A program made the position numbers and the translations under genes. A DNA stretch of 64,000 nt from Hermatobates lingyangjiaoensis (lineage: Eukaryota > Arthropoda > Insecta > Hemiptera > Hermatobatidae): positions 236,001-300,000 of the forward strand of contig JAPFBL010000372.1 of NCBI GenBank assembly GCA_026182355.1, written 5' to 3'. Shown here in pieces: positions 47,036 through 57,679 of this stretch; position 1 is the stretch's first letter; each line of letters opens with the position of its first letter. Under the pieces are notes generated by a model. The model was not told the origin of the DNA, made no database searches, and was given only the letters and a program-made list of their open reading frames with translations.

Positions 47036-47690
47036 TGTGCTTTGAAAAGCTGAATGGTCAAATTATTGTAGGACAGAAATAAGAAATATAGTATTTTATG
47101 TTGTCATCATCATAAATGAATTAAGGAATGAGGCCTGTATGGGGGATGTTGATTGAAGACTACAGGTGAGGTGACGCCTGTTTTCGCATTAAGATCTTAT
47201 CTCTCTGCGCCGAGATCTTTTTTTGTGATAAGTACATCTCTTTCGTTCAAGTGGTCTGGTGACACACTAATCAAGTGTAATGAAAAACACAACTGTTCTT
47301 TAGCATATCAACAAAACGAGCTTATTCATTACTGTGATGTAAATGTCTAAGAAATATATTTCATTTTATGTTTATAGAATCATTGTAAGTAAACGTATAA
47401 GAAAATGTAAATATAAGTGCTTCTCAGCATCTAATACCCTACTCATGAGAGCAGACTGAATCAAATTTTAAATTACCTCGCACCCTTCCACCCCTCTTCA
47501 GTGTATTTCGACACTGTTGTCATTACAAGAGGAAGAATCAGGTTGAAGTCTAGATGAGAATAGTCTCGTGACTCATGAATTATGACGATAGATAGCAAAT
47601 GAAGAAGGGAATCTGTTTCACTCGTTAGGGAAAAAAAAATTATATATACAACAAGATTTGGGAGGTTGTACATAGTGGCGAATATACGTC
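47036..47690. other. Unannotated spacer
   Basis: No features recognised. Confidence 0.4.
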
Positions 47691-47699
47691 GAGTATTTT

Positions 47700-47918
47700 A
47701 AAAGGCTCAGATGATGGTTGGGGCATGTGGAAACGATGCCGGAAAATAGAGCAGCCAAGAAAGTATACAGAAGGATATCCCCAGAGGTAGACGATTAAGT
47801 GGGTGGCCCAGGGTGAGATGGCTGGATGGTGTGGAGGGAGACCTGAGAGGAGTGGGGCTTAGGAGGTGGAGAACTTTACGAGGTCCAGGCTCTACGAGAG
47901 CTGTAGCGCAAAGGATAA

Positions 47919-47920
<2 letters not shown>
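47700..47920 (+). pseudogene. C-terminal end of a non-LTR retrotransposon (LINE) ORF2
   Basis: The frame from 47715 reads WLGHVETMPENRAAKKVYRR. After a frameshift near 47788 it reads GRRLSGWPRVRWLDGVEGDL and LRRWRTL. The WLGHV-RMPE ... RPRxRWxDxVExDL ... W pattern is the C-terminal tail widespread in animal LINE reverse-transcriptase proteins. Upstream RT and endonuclease domains are absent here. This appears to be the founder of the tandem array that follows. Confidence 0.72.
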
Positions 47921-47958
<38 letters not shown>

Positions 47959-49590
47959 CATATATAGATCGTATATAGAAGCAATTGGCTTCAGCTACTC
48001 AAAGGAACCACTTCTGCCCGATGACGACGAATGTCGTAATATCGTTGTGAGTCTTTTTGTGTGTGTTTTTATCTGTTTTTCTCTTTCCTTTGTGAACGAT
48101 ATATATATATAGACGATTAAGAGGGAGGCCCAGGTTAGGATGGCCGGATGGTGTGGAGGGAGACCTGAGAGGAATGGGAGTTAGGAGGTGGAGGCCTTTA
48201 GCCCAGGAACGTCAGACGTGGAGGCAGGCTGTGGTGCAGGTCAAGGCTCTAGAGAGCTGTAGCCCCAAGCATCATGATGAGGAGGTGCGATGTTAGACGA
48301 TTAAGAGGGCGGCCCAGGTTGAGATGGATGGATGGTGTGGAGGGATACCTGAGAGGAATGGGAGTTAGGAGGTGAAGGACTTTAGCCTAGGACCACGTCA
48401 GACTTGGAGATAGACTGTGGTGGAGGTCCAGGCTCTATGAGAGCTGTAGCCCCAAGCATCATGATGAGGAGATGCGATGTTAGACGATTAAGAGGGCGGC
48501 CCAGGTTGAGATGGATGGATGGTGTGGAGGGATACCTGAGAGGAATGGGAGTTAGGAGGTGAAGGACTTTAGCCTAGGACCACGTCAGACTTGGAGATAG
48601 GCTGTGGTGCAGGTCAAGGCTCTAGAGAGCTGTAGCCCCAAGCATCATGATGAGGAGATGCGATGTTAGACGATTAAGAGGATGGCCCAGGTTGAGATGG
48701 ATGGATGGTGTGGAGGGATACCTGAGAGGAATGGGAGTTAGGAGGTGAAGGACTTTAGCCCAGGACCACGTCAGACTTGGAGATAGACTGTGGTGGAGGT
48801 CAAGGCTCTAGAGAGCTGTAGCCCCAAGCATCATGATGAGGAGGTGCGATGTTAGACGATTAAGAGGGCGGCCCAGGTTGAGATGGATGGATGGTGTGGA
48901 GGGATACCTGAGAGGAATGGGAGTTAGGAGGTGAAGGACTTTAGCCTAGGACCACGTCAGACTTGGAGATAGACTGTGGTGGAGGTCCAGGCTCTATGAG
49001 AGCTGTAGCCCCAAGCACCATGATGAGGAGGTGCGATGTTAGACGATTAAGAGGGTGGCCCAGGTTGAGATGGGTGGATGGTGTGGAGGGAGACCTGAGA
49101 GGAATGGGAGTTAGGAGATGGAGGACTTTAGCCCAGGACCACGTCAGACTTGGAGATAGGCTGTGGTGCAGGTCAAGGCTCTAGAGAGCTGTAGCCCCAA
49201 TCATCATGATAAGGAGGTGCGATGTTAGACGATTAAGAGGGCGGCCCAGGTTGAGATGGGTGGATGGTGTGGAGGGAGACCTGAGAAGAATGGGAGTTAG
49301 GAGGTGGAGGACTTTAGCCCAGGACCACGTCAGACTTGGAGATAGGCTGTGGTGCAGGTCAAGGCTCTAGAGAGCTATAGCCCCAAGCATCATGATGAGG
49401 AGATGCGATGTTAGACGATTAAGTGGGTGGCCCAGGTTGAGATGGTTGGATGATGTGGAGGGAGACCTGCGAGGAGAGGGAGTTAGGAGGTGGAGGACTT
49501 TAGCCTAGGACCACGTCAGACTTGGAGATAGGCTGTGGTGGAGGTGCAGGCTCTAGAGAGCTGTAGTCCCAAGGATAATGATGATAATAT
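47788..49590 (+). repeat. 186-bp satellite made of LINE 3' ends, 8-9 units
   Basis: GACGATTAAG recurs at about 48112, 48296, 48483, 48669, 48855, 49042, 49228 and 49413, a 184-187-bp step, plus the first unit at 47792. Each unit holds the last ~40 codons of the LINE frame (GRPRLRWMDGVEGDL, VRRWRTLAQDH) and the following AGCTGTAGCCCCAAGC segment. 186 bp is 62 codons, so the frame stays in phase between units; this does not make it a gene. Confidence 0.85.
47925..48112. mobile_element. PLE-derived element, family T, inserted in the LINE array
   Basis: Bounded by (TA)n at 47921-47950 and 48097-48111. Plus-strand core at about 48015-48050: CCGATGA, C, GAC/GTC, then GTAA instead of GAAA. The tail TTTTTATCTGTTTTTCTC matches 16090. 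It separates the first array unit from the rest. Confidence 0.6.
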
Positions 49591-49604
49591 AACAAGATTT
49601 CACA

Positions 49605-49715
49605 ATAAACACATGGAAGAACAATCAATGATCAAACCACAATAAGAAATGGAAAGCAACAACGAAGATCTTTCAACCGTAACAAGCGGTCTTCATCAAA
49701 AACAGTATTTGCTTA
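49605..49715 (-). mobile_element. PLE-derived fragment, family P, single arm
   Basis: Border AATCAATGATCAAACCAC and a minus-strand core near 49664-49699 (TTGATGA, A, ACCG/CGGT, GAAA, AGATCT palindrome mutated to AGATCTTCG side). No right arm. Confidence 0.55.
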
Positions 49716-50503
49716 AATCATTAAAGGGGTATTAAGTTACCTCGGATGGAATTTCAAATCACTACTAGACCGGTGCCTAGCAGGAAGCGAGGCGGGTCTC
49801 TGTGTATATGTTTAGACAGTAATTGATGTATTTAATACTATCTTTGTGTCCCTTCTTTCAACCGACCAGTATGTTACATTAAACTTGTGTTATATCTGCT
49901 TTTCAAATATTTGATCAAATTGTTATTTTATTTATAATGAATAGTGAACTGTATTTTCGTTTGAACTGCTCAGTTTTTTATATTTCATTTATTTTTTTTA
50001 ATAATGAGTTCATTGTCTGTTTGTTGTTTTCTGTTATTGTCTGACGCTTGTGATTCTCTGTATAGTTCAAAATTGAGATGTATATTATTACATGAAATAC
50101 TTACATTTTTATATTAGAAAATGAAACAATGCTAATTTCTTAGAATGTTTTAACTCTGATAAATAAAGAATATTCTACGTTTGATTTATAATGTATATAA
50201 ATGGGTATGGTAGTCAAGGGTGTAATAACTGAGGTTCTGGGTAGCATTGTTAGCACAGTACTGGTTAGGGATAGAGCAATACTGATATCAGTGCGCCCAT
50301 GTCAAGCTTATTGTGAGATCTGCAGACAGGTATCAAGATATTCTGTTTAAAACAGAGAGTAATGTACTGCTCCTCCCTTTCTTGTATATATTATATTCAT
50401 TTTATTTTTAACTCAAAACCATTTTGCCTATTCTGTACACATTTCTGTTATTCCAGTTTATTTTGCTTTATTAGTAAAAGAGCTAAACAAACATGTTCTG
50501 GAG
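49716..50503. other. Unannotated AT-rich spacer
   Basis: Nothing recognised. Confidence 0.4.
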
Positions 50504-50555
50504 CAGGCCTGGGCAACCTTTTATATACTGGGAGACGCAATGACAAGTCACCGCG
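50504..50555. mobile_element. Left end of a hAT element, cut off
   Basis: CAGGCCTGGGCAACCTTTT is a typical hAT left terminus (compare 56587). It is interrupted after ~50 bp by the family U fragment. Confidence 0.5.
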
Positions 50556-50685
50556 ATAAACTAGAATTTAAAAAAGAACACATAGAAAGGAAACCACTGA
50601 ACTCACTACTATATTTCGATGTCCTCGTCTTCAGGAAAAGAAGTGAATCGCTCCAAAGGCTGATAACGACTAATATATATATATT
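50556..50685 (-). mobile_element. PLE-derived fragment, family U
   Basis: Inverse of 7600-7725; core at about 50606-50637 (-). Ends in (TA)n at 50671-50685. Confidence 0.58.
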
Positions 50686-50910
50686 GTTCAATATAGAAAA
50701 AGAAACATAGAAAAATCAAAACAACACACTTACAGTCTCTAATTTTCGGTTTCCACCGTCTCCTGAAGACGGTTGAAACCGAAAATTAGAGACTGTAAGT
50801 GTGTTGTTTTGATTTCTCTATGTTTCTTTTTCTATATTGAACTATATTTGTCCGTTTTGGATCGTATTTCCAACGAAAAAGTATATATATTATATATATA
50901 TATATATATT
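50686..50910. mobile_element. PLE-derived hairpin, family S, short loop
   Basis: The left arm is cut inside stem II (ends about 50758). The plus-strand core at 50759-50792 is intact: TCTC/GAGA helix I, CTGAAGA, C, GGTT/AACC, GAAA, AATT, A. The tail TTTTGGATCGTATTTCC leads into (TA)n. Confidence 0.68.
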
Positions 50911-50914
50911 TCAC

Positions 50915-51150
50915 TTGATAAACGGAAAGACGATCCAAACTGGACACAATAACAGTTCAAAATTGAAGATAGGTAGCACAGAAAGTAAAAGAAACACACT
51001 TACAGACTCAAATTTTCGGGTAATCCGTCTCCCTTTCTCTTTTCTCCTGGAGACGGATTACCCGAAAATTTCAGTCTGTAAATGTGTTTCTTTTACTTTC
51101 TGTGCTACCACCTATCTTCAATTTTGAACTGTTATATATATATATATATA
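50915..51150. mobile_element. PLE-derived hairpin, family Q
   Basis: Arms ACAGTTCAAAATTGAAGATAGG and inverse. Plus-strand core 51044-51073: CTC, CTGGAGA (A6 to G), C, GG/CC, GAAA, AATT, U. Left core truncated. (TA)n at 51133-51150. Confidence 0.62.
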
Positions 51151-51187
51151 ATTATCGTCATGTAAAAAAAAGCTAACCTTTGTTTTT

Positions 51188-51219
51188 GCTCTCTCTCTCG
51201 CGTGCGCGCGCGCGCGGGA
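51188..51219. repeat. (CT)n-(GC)n simple repeat
   Basis: CTCTCTCTCTCGCGTGCGCGCGCGCGCGGG: alternating purine-pyrimidine of the kind that can adopt Z-DNA. Confidence 0.85.
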
Positions 51220-51613
51220 GGAAATGTACTTTCCTCCCCAAAGTCTCGATGAGCTTTTGTTAACAAGCAAAAAGCAAGGGAATTGTAAATATCATTATGG
51301 AATTCCAGATAATCTCCGATAACCCCACAAAAGTACATCGTGGACCGCAGGTTGTCCATGCCTATTCTAGAGTTTGTTAGTGTAATTCTTTTTGAATAAC
51401 AATTATATTTTATAAAAAAAAAAAATTGTATAAGGAAATTGAAAATATTGTTTGATGTTATTAAAACTCTGAATATAATATAACATGAGGAGTTATTTGG
51501 TTGGCACTAATGCAGACGGTAGATGGGGAGTATTTGCCTTTTTGAGTTTCTCAGTATGAGTACATTTATGGTTTTTTTTTGACATATTTTTAACATAAGT
51601 TTGATTGTTTTAG
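51220..51613. other. Intron sequence upstream of the Moesin exon
   Basis: No repeat recognised; AT-rich and ending in a T-rich tract and TTTTAG acceptor. Confidence 0.5.
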
Positions 51614-51736
51614 GTTTTGAGCCAGGATGTGAAGAAAGAAAATCCTCTTCAATTTAGGTTTCGAGCTAAATTCTACCCTGAAGATGTATCTGAAGAATTA
51701 ATTCAAGACATAACTGTGAGGCTCTTCTACTTGCAG
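51614..51736 (+). CDS. Moe: Internal exon of Moesin (ERM protein, FERM domain F1/F2 junction)
   Basis: A 123-bp, 41-codon open stretch preceded by a T-rich tract and TTTTAG and followed by CAG|GTGACT, a good donor. It starts [10 protein letters not shown], continues [20 protein letters not shown] and ends RLFYLQ, the end of FERM lobe F1 and start of F2. [23 protein letters not shown] is diagnostic of ezrin/radixin/moesin; [12 protein letters not shown] and LRLFYLQ-type residues agree with arthropod Moesin, and merlin differs here. The protein links plasma membrane to cortical actin. Both ends are in phase 0. No other exon of the gene was found, so both flanking introns extend at least several kb, and the downstream one for more than 12 kb in this window. 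Confidence 0.93.
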
Positions 51737-52127
51737 GTGACTTATGTTTTTATGTTTTCTACTTTTAATATGAGCTCGATTGAAGCTTTTAGCTGAAGTC
51801 GTCAGGTGTTTTCATGTGGACTGTGTGACTGGTGCGAAACAAAATTCTAATGACTATGCATGTATGCGTAGTATAACAAGACTACTCATTCATGTATATC
51901 GCTTGTATCGGTATGAATATATCTAATTATTCATTTTTAATTAGAATTGGTAATACACAGTGGGCAGGGCTCTACTTTCTTTCCTCCCTACGCTGAGCCA
52001 TGTGTTGTTTTAAATTCACTAACATTAATGATAACAAATCAACACTTTATTGATTAGGGTCAACAATTACGGTTAAGTTTTCAATAAACTGGGACGATTC
52101 GTAGCTTAAACATGAATAATCTGATAG
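51737..52127. other. Intron sequence downstream of the Moesin exon
   Basis: No features recognised. Confidence 0.5.
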
Positions 52128-52758
52128 TACAGTGGAACCTCTACATACGAGCTACTCTTCTTACGAGAAACTCGAGATACGAGAGGTCTTTCGAGCAAAA
52201 ATCTTGCTCTACATACGAGAGAAAATCCAAGTTACGAGATTTTTGAAAGGGAGGCAGAGACAAACCTCCTTGGATAAGTTTTTCTTCAAAAGACCTATAG
52301 AAAGTGAAAGTGTTGCGATTCCAGCTAAAAGGGCAAAAGAAAGCGAAGAAAAGTAAAAACTGATACGGTAATGTTAAAAAGCAAAAAAAAGCAGAAAAAA
52401 GTGCATAAATAAATTGGTGCCGTAAAAAAATTTAGTTTTTCATAAAGTTAACTTTAATTTTAAGTGGAAGTGCTCATAATAAATGCTCATAATAAACTCG
52501 CATTTTATTTCGTTAATATCATCTTATTTATCTTATTACTGTATTTTTATGTTCAGTCACTATTTGAATGTATTTTTAGTAATCAGGAAGTTGTGTTCAT
52601 AGTTATTTAGGGTTAACTTGAATAATTTTGGAGGCCGGGAACAAATTAATTGGTTTTCAGTTATTTCTTATGGGAAAAATTCGCTCTAGATACGAGAAAT
52701 TCTAGATACGAGCACGATCCGGGAACGAATTAATCTCGTATGTAGAGGTTCCACTGTA
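52128..52758 (+). mobile_element. Tigger element, internally deleted
   Basis: The element runs 52130-52756 with perfect 22-bp inverted ends starting CAGTGGAACCTCTACATACG and TA duplications at 52128-52129 and 52757-52758. It keeps only the C-terminus of the transposase, then non-coding DNA. TIR and TA duplication fit Tigger/pogo. Confidence 0.92.
52240..52356 (+). pseudogene. Tigger transposase C-terminal remnant
   Basis: The frame ends GRQRQTSLDKFFFKRP...AKRAKESEEK followed by a stop. The RQTSLDxFFxK tail is the known C-terminus of Tigger/pogo transposases. The DDE catalytic domain has been removed by internal deletion, so the element depends on another source of transposase. Confidence 0.78.
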
Positions 52759-52921
52759 TTTTAACTAGTGATGGGACGAGTACTCTAAATTTGAAATATC
52801 GCAACTTTTCTACGTATAGAAAGAAACTGGAATCCGGGAATTTTAATCGAATCTCTGACTCTGTTCATGTTTTAACAGGTGTTCTTTTTCAGGTTACATC
52901 TAAAAAAATATACATATAAAA

Positions 52922-53776
52922 TCTATATATAAATTCTCTTCGTGGCTCTGTATGTATGTATGTATGTTTGTACCTTATGCAGTCGGCCTACAATGGACCT
53001 TTTTCAAAAATTCTTTTGCAAGGCACTTTCTATAGGTCTTGGGGTGGTTTTAGGCTATTAAACTCTGGGGGGCAGCCTAACCCAGGCCCCCTAGGGCCCT
53101 ATAATAGATAAGGTTTGCTGTATAACCTGTTTGTTTACATTTTGACTTTAATTGGTAATGGCAACCGCAGGTAGGTTATTCTTTGTGATAATATTTCCAC
53201 ATGCTTTGTTCAATTATTTTTTCGATACAATGCTTCTTCATAAACAAATAATATTTCATCAAAATATTGTTATTCAAACTTTTAAGAGACAATTTTGTTT
53301 ACTGATATAATTTTAATTGGACATTTAAAACTGTGTGAAGTCTTCAAATTGAAATGATTGAATGAAATGTAATGTGATATGGTTTAGCCTCTTCAACTAA
53401 CTGGTTCCTAATTGAAACGATTTGGGGGTTTAAAATTCGTATCATATTTAACAGATAAGACATATCACATTTAATGAGCTTAGACTTCTTTAAAATTTCT
53501 TGATGTATTGTTCGGCAAAAAATATTCTTTTTATTATTTGTTTAATCTAATCTATCAACTTCCAATATTATTAGACAATGTGTGAAATTTATAATCACTG
53601 TTAGATTATATATTTTTTACGTAATCTATAATTTTAATTCTGTATTAATTTCGTTTATCTCAAAAAAGTTAAGTGTAACGGAACTATAGAAAATTTAAAT
53701 TGTTTTCGTTATATGTAATTTATTATTAGAGTTGAAATTAAATTGTTTCCCGGGTAAAGCCGGGTAGATCAGCTAG
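52922..53776 (+). mobile_element. Non-autonomous Helitron, copy B
   Basis: Starts TCTATATATAAATTCTC after A (52921) and ends in the same CCCGG/CCGGG hairpin and CTAG, followed by T (53777). 855 bp versus 853 for copy A at 34575, with few visible differences, one being two extra T in ACTTTAATTGG. Confidence 0.92.
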
Positions 53777-54176
53777 TATATAAAAAAGTATTATAGGTGT
53801 TATAAAACACTTCATATGAAGTGAACATCTCCTTTAATAAAACATCCTCCAATATCATGCGGACGATGTATGTTTCTTATATTTCTTTTATACGTTTTAA
53901 TTTTTTTAAATTTACAGATTTCAGGTGCGTTTCACTAAGATTTAAAAATCTTTTTTTTTTAAGAAATTATATTTAATTACTTAATCACGAATGTCTAGTG
54001 AATGCATGTATTTACGTAAAGGTTCATCACCTTCAAGGTCAAAGAGTCAAGAGTTGTAAGGTGATGTGTTTCTCCCTCAAATATACATGCAGACCTATGA
54101 TTATCTATGATTATCATAGAAGTCATTAGCAAAATGTCATCTAGTTCATACTATTCATATATATCATTGCTAAAAA
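53777..54176. other. Unannotated AT-rich spacer
   Basis: No features recognised. Confidence 0.4.
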
Positions 54177-54470
54177 GATTTCACATAAACACGTGAAATA
54201 ACAATCAATGATCAAACCACAATATGAAATAGGGAAAACAATACTAAGATCTTTCAATCATAACAAGCGGTCTTAATCAGAGTCAAAAACCCAACTGAAA
54301 CACTAGATGCAGAAAACACTCTTCCCTCACACTATTCTCAACCCCTTACCAGATGTTTTCTGCATCTAGTGTTTCAGTTGGGTTTTTGACTCTGACGAAG
54401 ACCGCTTGTTACGGTTGAATGATCTTAGTCTTGTTTTCCCATTTCATTTTGTGGTTTGATCATTGAATAT
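54177..54470. mobile_element. PLE-derived inverted repeat, family P, long
   Basis: Arms extend from TCACATAAACACGTGAAAT through the cores at 54243-54284 (-) and 54388-54430 (+) to a shared inner block ACACTAGATGCAGAAAAC. The plus core has CTGACGA, ACCG/CGGT and helix I GACT/AGTC but GAAT for GAAA; the minus core is TTAAGA-type. The inner block is also present in the copy at 63135. Confidence 0.68.
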
Positions 54471-54534
54471 CATTCTATAGATAAACACTTTTTCGATGAA
54501 ATTATTATCCGAAACGGTCAAGATAAAGTTATTG

Positions 54535-54787
54535 TACAGGGTCAGCCAAAATGATCTGACACATTTGTAGGTTAAATAAAAGGCAAATAAAGTCAATAAA
54601 CAATAAAGTGTTTTTATTTTCGAAAAGTACATATAATGTCATTTTGTTTGTTTCTGTATAATGCCATTGTTTTTTTTTTAAACATAGTGCATGTAAATAT
54701 TGAACGTAATTATACATAAAAACATAATAAATTAAACATAATATGTATTTAATCTACAAATATGTCAGATCATTTTGCCTGACCCTA
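54535..54787. mobile_element. Small TIR element with TA target duplication
   Basis: The element runs 54537-54785. About 40-bp imperfect inverted ends: AGGGTCAGCCAAAATGATC at the left and, inverted, AGGGTCAGGCAAAATGATC at the right, bordered by TA. 249 bp, non-coding; a MITE, probably Tc1/mariner-related. Confidence 0.85.
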
Positions 54788-54789
54788 TA

Positions 54790-55090
54790 GATGAAGAAAC
54801 ATAGAAATATTAAAAACTCACACTTACAGTCTCTAATTTTTGGGTTGAACTGTCTTAAGGAGAGATAAGAGAGGGAAACCAAGCTTACTGGTACAGAGAT
54901 AATTGGAGACCAACCATCACCAATGTTGAAGAGTTGGTCTCCAACAGTCTCTGTAACAACCAGTGCGCTTGGTTTCCCTCTCTTATCTCTCCTAAGGACG
55001 GTTCAAACCGAAAATTAGACTGTAAGTGTGTGTTTATAATTCTCAATGTTTTTTTTTTCTAAATTGAACTTTTATTTGTCCGTTTCAAAT
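54790..55090. mobile_element. PLE-derived inverted repeat, family S
   Basis: Cores at 54830-54864 (-) and 54988-55019 (+), both with CTTAAGGA/CTAAGGA in place of CTGAAGA; GGTT/AACC and GAAA are kept in the plus copy. Loop GTCTCCAACAGTCTCTG. Confidence 0.62.
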
Positions 55091-55091
55091 T

Positions 55092-55692
55092 GTATAGATC
55101 AGAGGTTCCCAAAGTGGGTTCCGCGGAACCCAGGGTTCCTTAATGGACTGTCTGGGGTTCCGTAAAAAATATGTAGGTAGTAAAAACATTTTTCTAAAAA
55201 ATTTTGTTTGTGGGTATGGATTTATTCTATATTTCATGTGAATCATGGAACCTAATAATGTTTTTATACATATATACCCATAAGTAGAAGTGGTCAAAAG
55301 TGGATTTTCCCTTTAAACTGCCATAGAAACCAAATACCGAAATAGATTTAATGCTGGGGTTAACTTGAGAATCAAACTCTCAACTATAAAGCCAAAAATG
55401 ATTACAGACAAACTCTGTATTAAAATTGCTAGTAATTCTGTTTCATGTGTTATGCACTTGTCGAAAATATGAAAATTGAAATCTTATAGTTTTGAATTTT
55501 CATTCAAAAAATACACATTGCAGTAATATTACTTTTTTAATTGTTTTTAAACATACATACTATTTAAAAAGGCATATGAAAATATTTATAGTATGATTGT
55601 ATGAAATCATTAGAATCTGTGGTTCCCGGAAAAGTTACTGGAACCAAAAAGGGTTCCGCGTCGAAAAAAGTTTGAAAAACTCTAGTATAAAT
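55092..55692. mobile_element. hAT-type non-autonomous element
   Basis: The element runs 55100-55684: CAGAGGTTCCCAAAG at the left; GTTTGAAAAACTCTA at the right. The 8-bp flanks GTATAGAT and GTATAAAT match 7 of 8. GGGTTCCGCG occurs near both ends, inverted or direct. Confidence 0.8.
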
Positions 55693-56109
55693 TCATGAAT
55701 ATTAAAGGGGCCAAGGGACCAGATGTATATTATTGCAATTTCTAGTTAATTGTGGTCAGTTCCCGATTTGCCTTCAGTTACTTGACAGTCAGTCATAACT
55801 TTTGGATATCGCCGATTGACCACCACTGCACAGCACATCTCTGTTCAAACCAGTCACATAATTGTTTATATGATCAGGAAAAAAAATGTAAAAAAATTTT
55901 ACCATCCAACTATTTAAAATATAAAAATAATTAAAATTTGAAATGTTTGATCAGTTACAAACTATAGTGACATTATTTATCTGATGAATGAAAAACCCAT
56001 TTCATTCGTCAGATAAATAACTTTTAAAGTCTTTATGTGTATTTTATTTATTTCTGTGGACATACTCAAGTTACTTCTCACAATCTTGAGGATATCCTAT
56101 AACTTGTAT
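55693..56109. other. Unannotated spacer with a small palindrome
   Basis: TTATTTATCTGATGAATG and its inverse around 55975-56020 form a short hairpin; it contains CTGATGA but no GAAA partner. Otherwise nothing. Confidence 0.45.
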
Positions 56110-56400
56110 TATTAATGTGGCAAACTGTCATACCTCGTACAATGGTGTTGGAGTCGTTGGAGCGCTTTCGGACGTTGTCCATCTTCAATCGCAACTAACT
56201 GACTGCGATTAATGAGCTAGTTAGTTGCGTAACTAATGAGTCAGTCAGTTGCGATTGAAGATGGACAACGTCCGAAAGCGCTTCAACGACTCCAACATCA
56301 TCGTACTAGGTAAGACGGTTTGCCATATTAATAATATAAATCATACTAACCTCAATGGTAATAATAATATGCATGTATATCCTATAACATTACCCTACGC
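56110..56400. mobile_element. PLE-derived inverted repeat, family Z
   Basis: Arms 56110-56197 and 56240-56335 with cores at 56160-56188 (-) and 56255-56283 (+): TTGAAGA, T, stem II GGAC/GTCC with loop AAC, GAAA, palindrome AGCGCT, U. C3 of the core is T in both arms. A frame starting in the core (MDNVRKRFNDSN...) is short and not recognised. Confidence 0.6.
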
Positions 56401-56440
56401 TTTGGCACAGATCATGTTATCCTATACAACTTTACTATGA

Positions 56441-56586
56441 CAAAATTAACTGATTTTAAAAAACCAACTGTTATATATCATATATTACAAATCCATTATT
56501 TTGCATATAATGAATAATTACTATTTTATAAAACCTTTATTAAAGCAAAGAGACATAAAAGAGGTAAACATTTACTGTATCTAAAG
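56441..56586. other. Unannotated spacer
   Basis: No features recognised. Confidence 0.4.
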
Positions 56587-57068
56587 CAGGGGTGGGCAAC
56601 CTTTTTGAGAGTGTGTGCCAAAATCAGCCAAGTCTCTGACACAAACTTGTACCACGTGCCAGCCAACTTTTTTTTTTAAGAACATATTTGGTATCTCTTA
56701 AAACTTTTTAAACAAAAAAAAATAATAAATTGCCTCAGTGCAGTATAACATAGTATAAAAACACAGAAAAACAAATTTATGTAACCTTTTAAAAAAAAGA
56801 AGGTAACTATGGCAACAAGATCAACTTCTTTTTCTTGAGACCTCTTTAGCTTCGTAGAGCTTAAACCTCTTCACTACCAGGACGTACATATACTGTCATG
56901 GCATGAAAGCTTATACTCCAAGGAAAGTTGTTTTTTTTTTTCTATTCTTAGGGTAACATGTGCTTGCATCTGTGCTAAGGGTAACCTGTGCTCGTGCGTG
57001 CTAGAGGCAAGTCATCGGCGTGCCAAGTTTGGCACGCGTGCCAGAGATTGCCCACCTCCGATGTAAGC
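56579..57068. mobile_element. hAT-type non-autonomous element
   Basis: The element runs 56587-57060: CAGGGGTGGGCAACC at the left and, inverted, GGTGGGCAATC at the right, with GTGTGCC and GGCACGCGTGCC blocks. The flanks ATCTAAAG and ATGTAAGC match 6 of 8. Typical hAT MITE termini. Confidence 0.78.
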
Positions 57069-57092
57069 AGTTAATATATATATATATGATGA

Positions 57093-57569
57093 ATCTAGAA
57101 CAGTAGTTGCCAATCTTTAGAGCTACATGGACCACTATACGTATGATTTTTTTATTTGATGGATATTTTATTTTAAATATGAATTTTAAAAAAAAGGTAC
57201 TGCAAATGTAAAATACACATAGTAATTATTTTTTAAAAAAAAACGAAGGAGAAAGAAAAAACTGAAGGTTATTAATATTAAAATATTACCTGTTTTTAGC
57301 GTGTTGAATGCTGCTGTTTATTACTCATCAGTATGTGAAGACTCGGTTTCAATGATGTCACTGCAAGACAAAGAGCTGCATCTATTTGAAGCCGAGTGTG
57401 GTACTGAGTTTTAATTACAGTCACAAATGAAAATGTTTTTTCACATAAATATGTAGTTGAAAATTTCATGAAATATAAAAAAAGTGATATTATTTAATAA
57501 TGGTCCCTTTTCGTCGCGGACCTCCTAATTATTTTCAAAGACCACAGATTGGTGACTGCTGATCTGGAT
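57093..57569. mobile_element. hAT-type non-autonomous element
   Basis: The element runs 57101-57561: CAGTAGTTGCCAATC at the left, inverted AGATTGGTGACTGCTG at the right. The flanks ATCTAGAA and ATCTGGAT match 6 of 8. Confidence 0.78.
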
Positions 57570-57679
57570 CATTGTCCAGGGGACAAAAAATTCGGACAGA
57601 GGAAAACAGTCTCGAAATCAAAACTAGCATCAGTAAGCAGATTTAATTAAGTACATTTGAAATAAGTTGCTAATTATGA

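Noticed and set aside
47813..48112. 99-codon plus-strand frame as a separate gene
   Set aside because: It joins the LINE C-terminal remnant to IYIY from (TA)n and then a PLE fragment; a chance fusion.
55975..56020. CTGATGA in a small palindrome as another ribozyme
   Set aside because: No GAAA block at the right distance.
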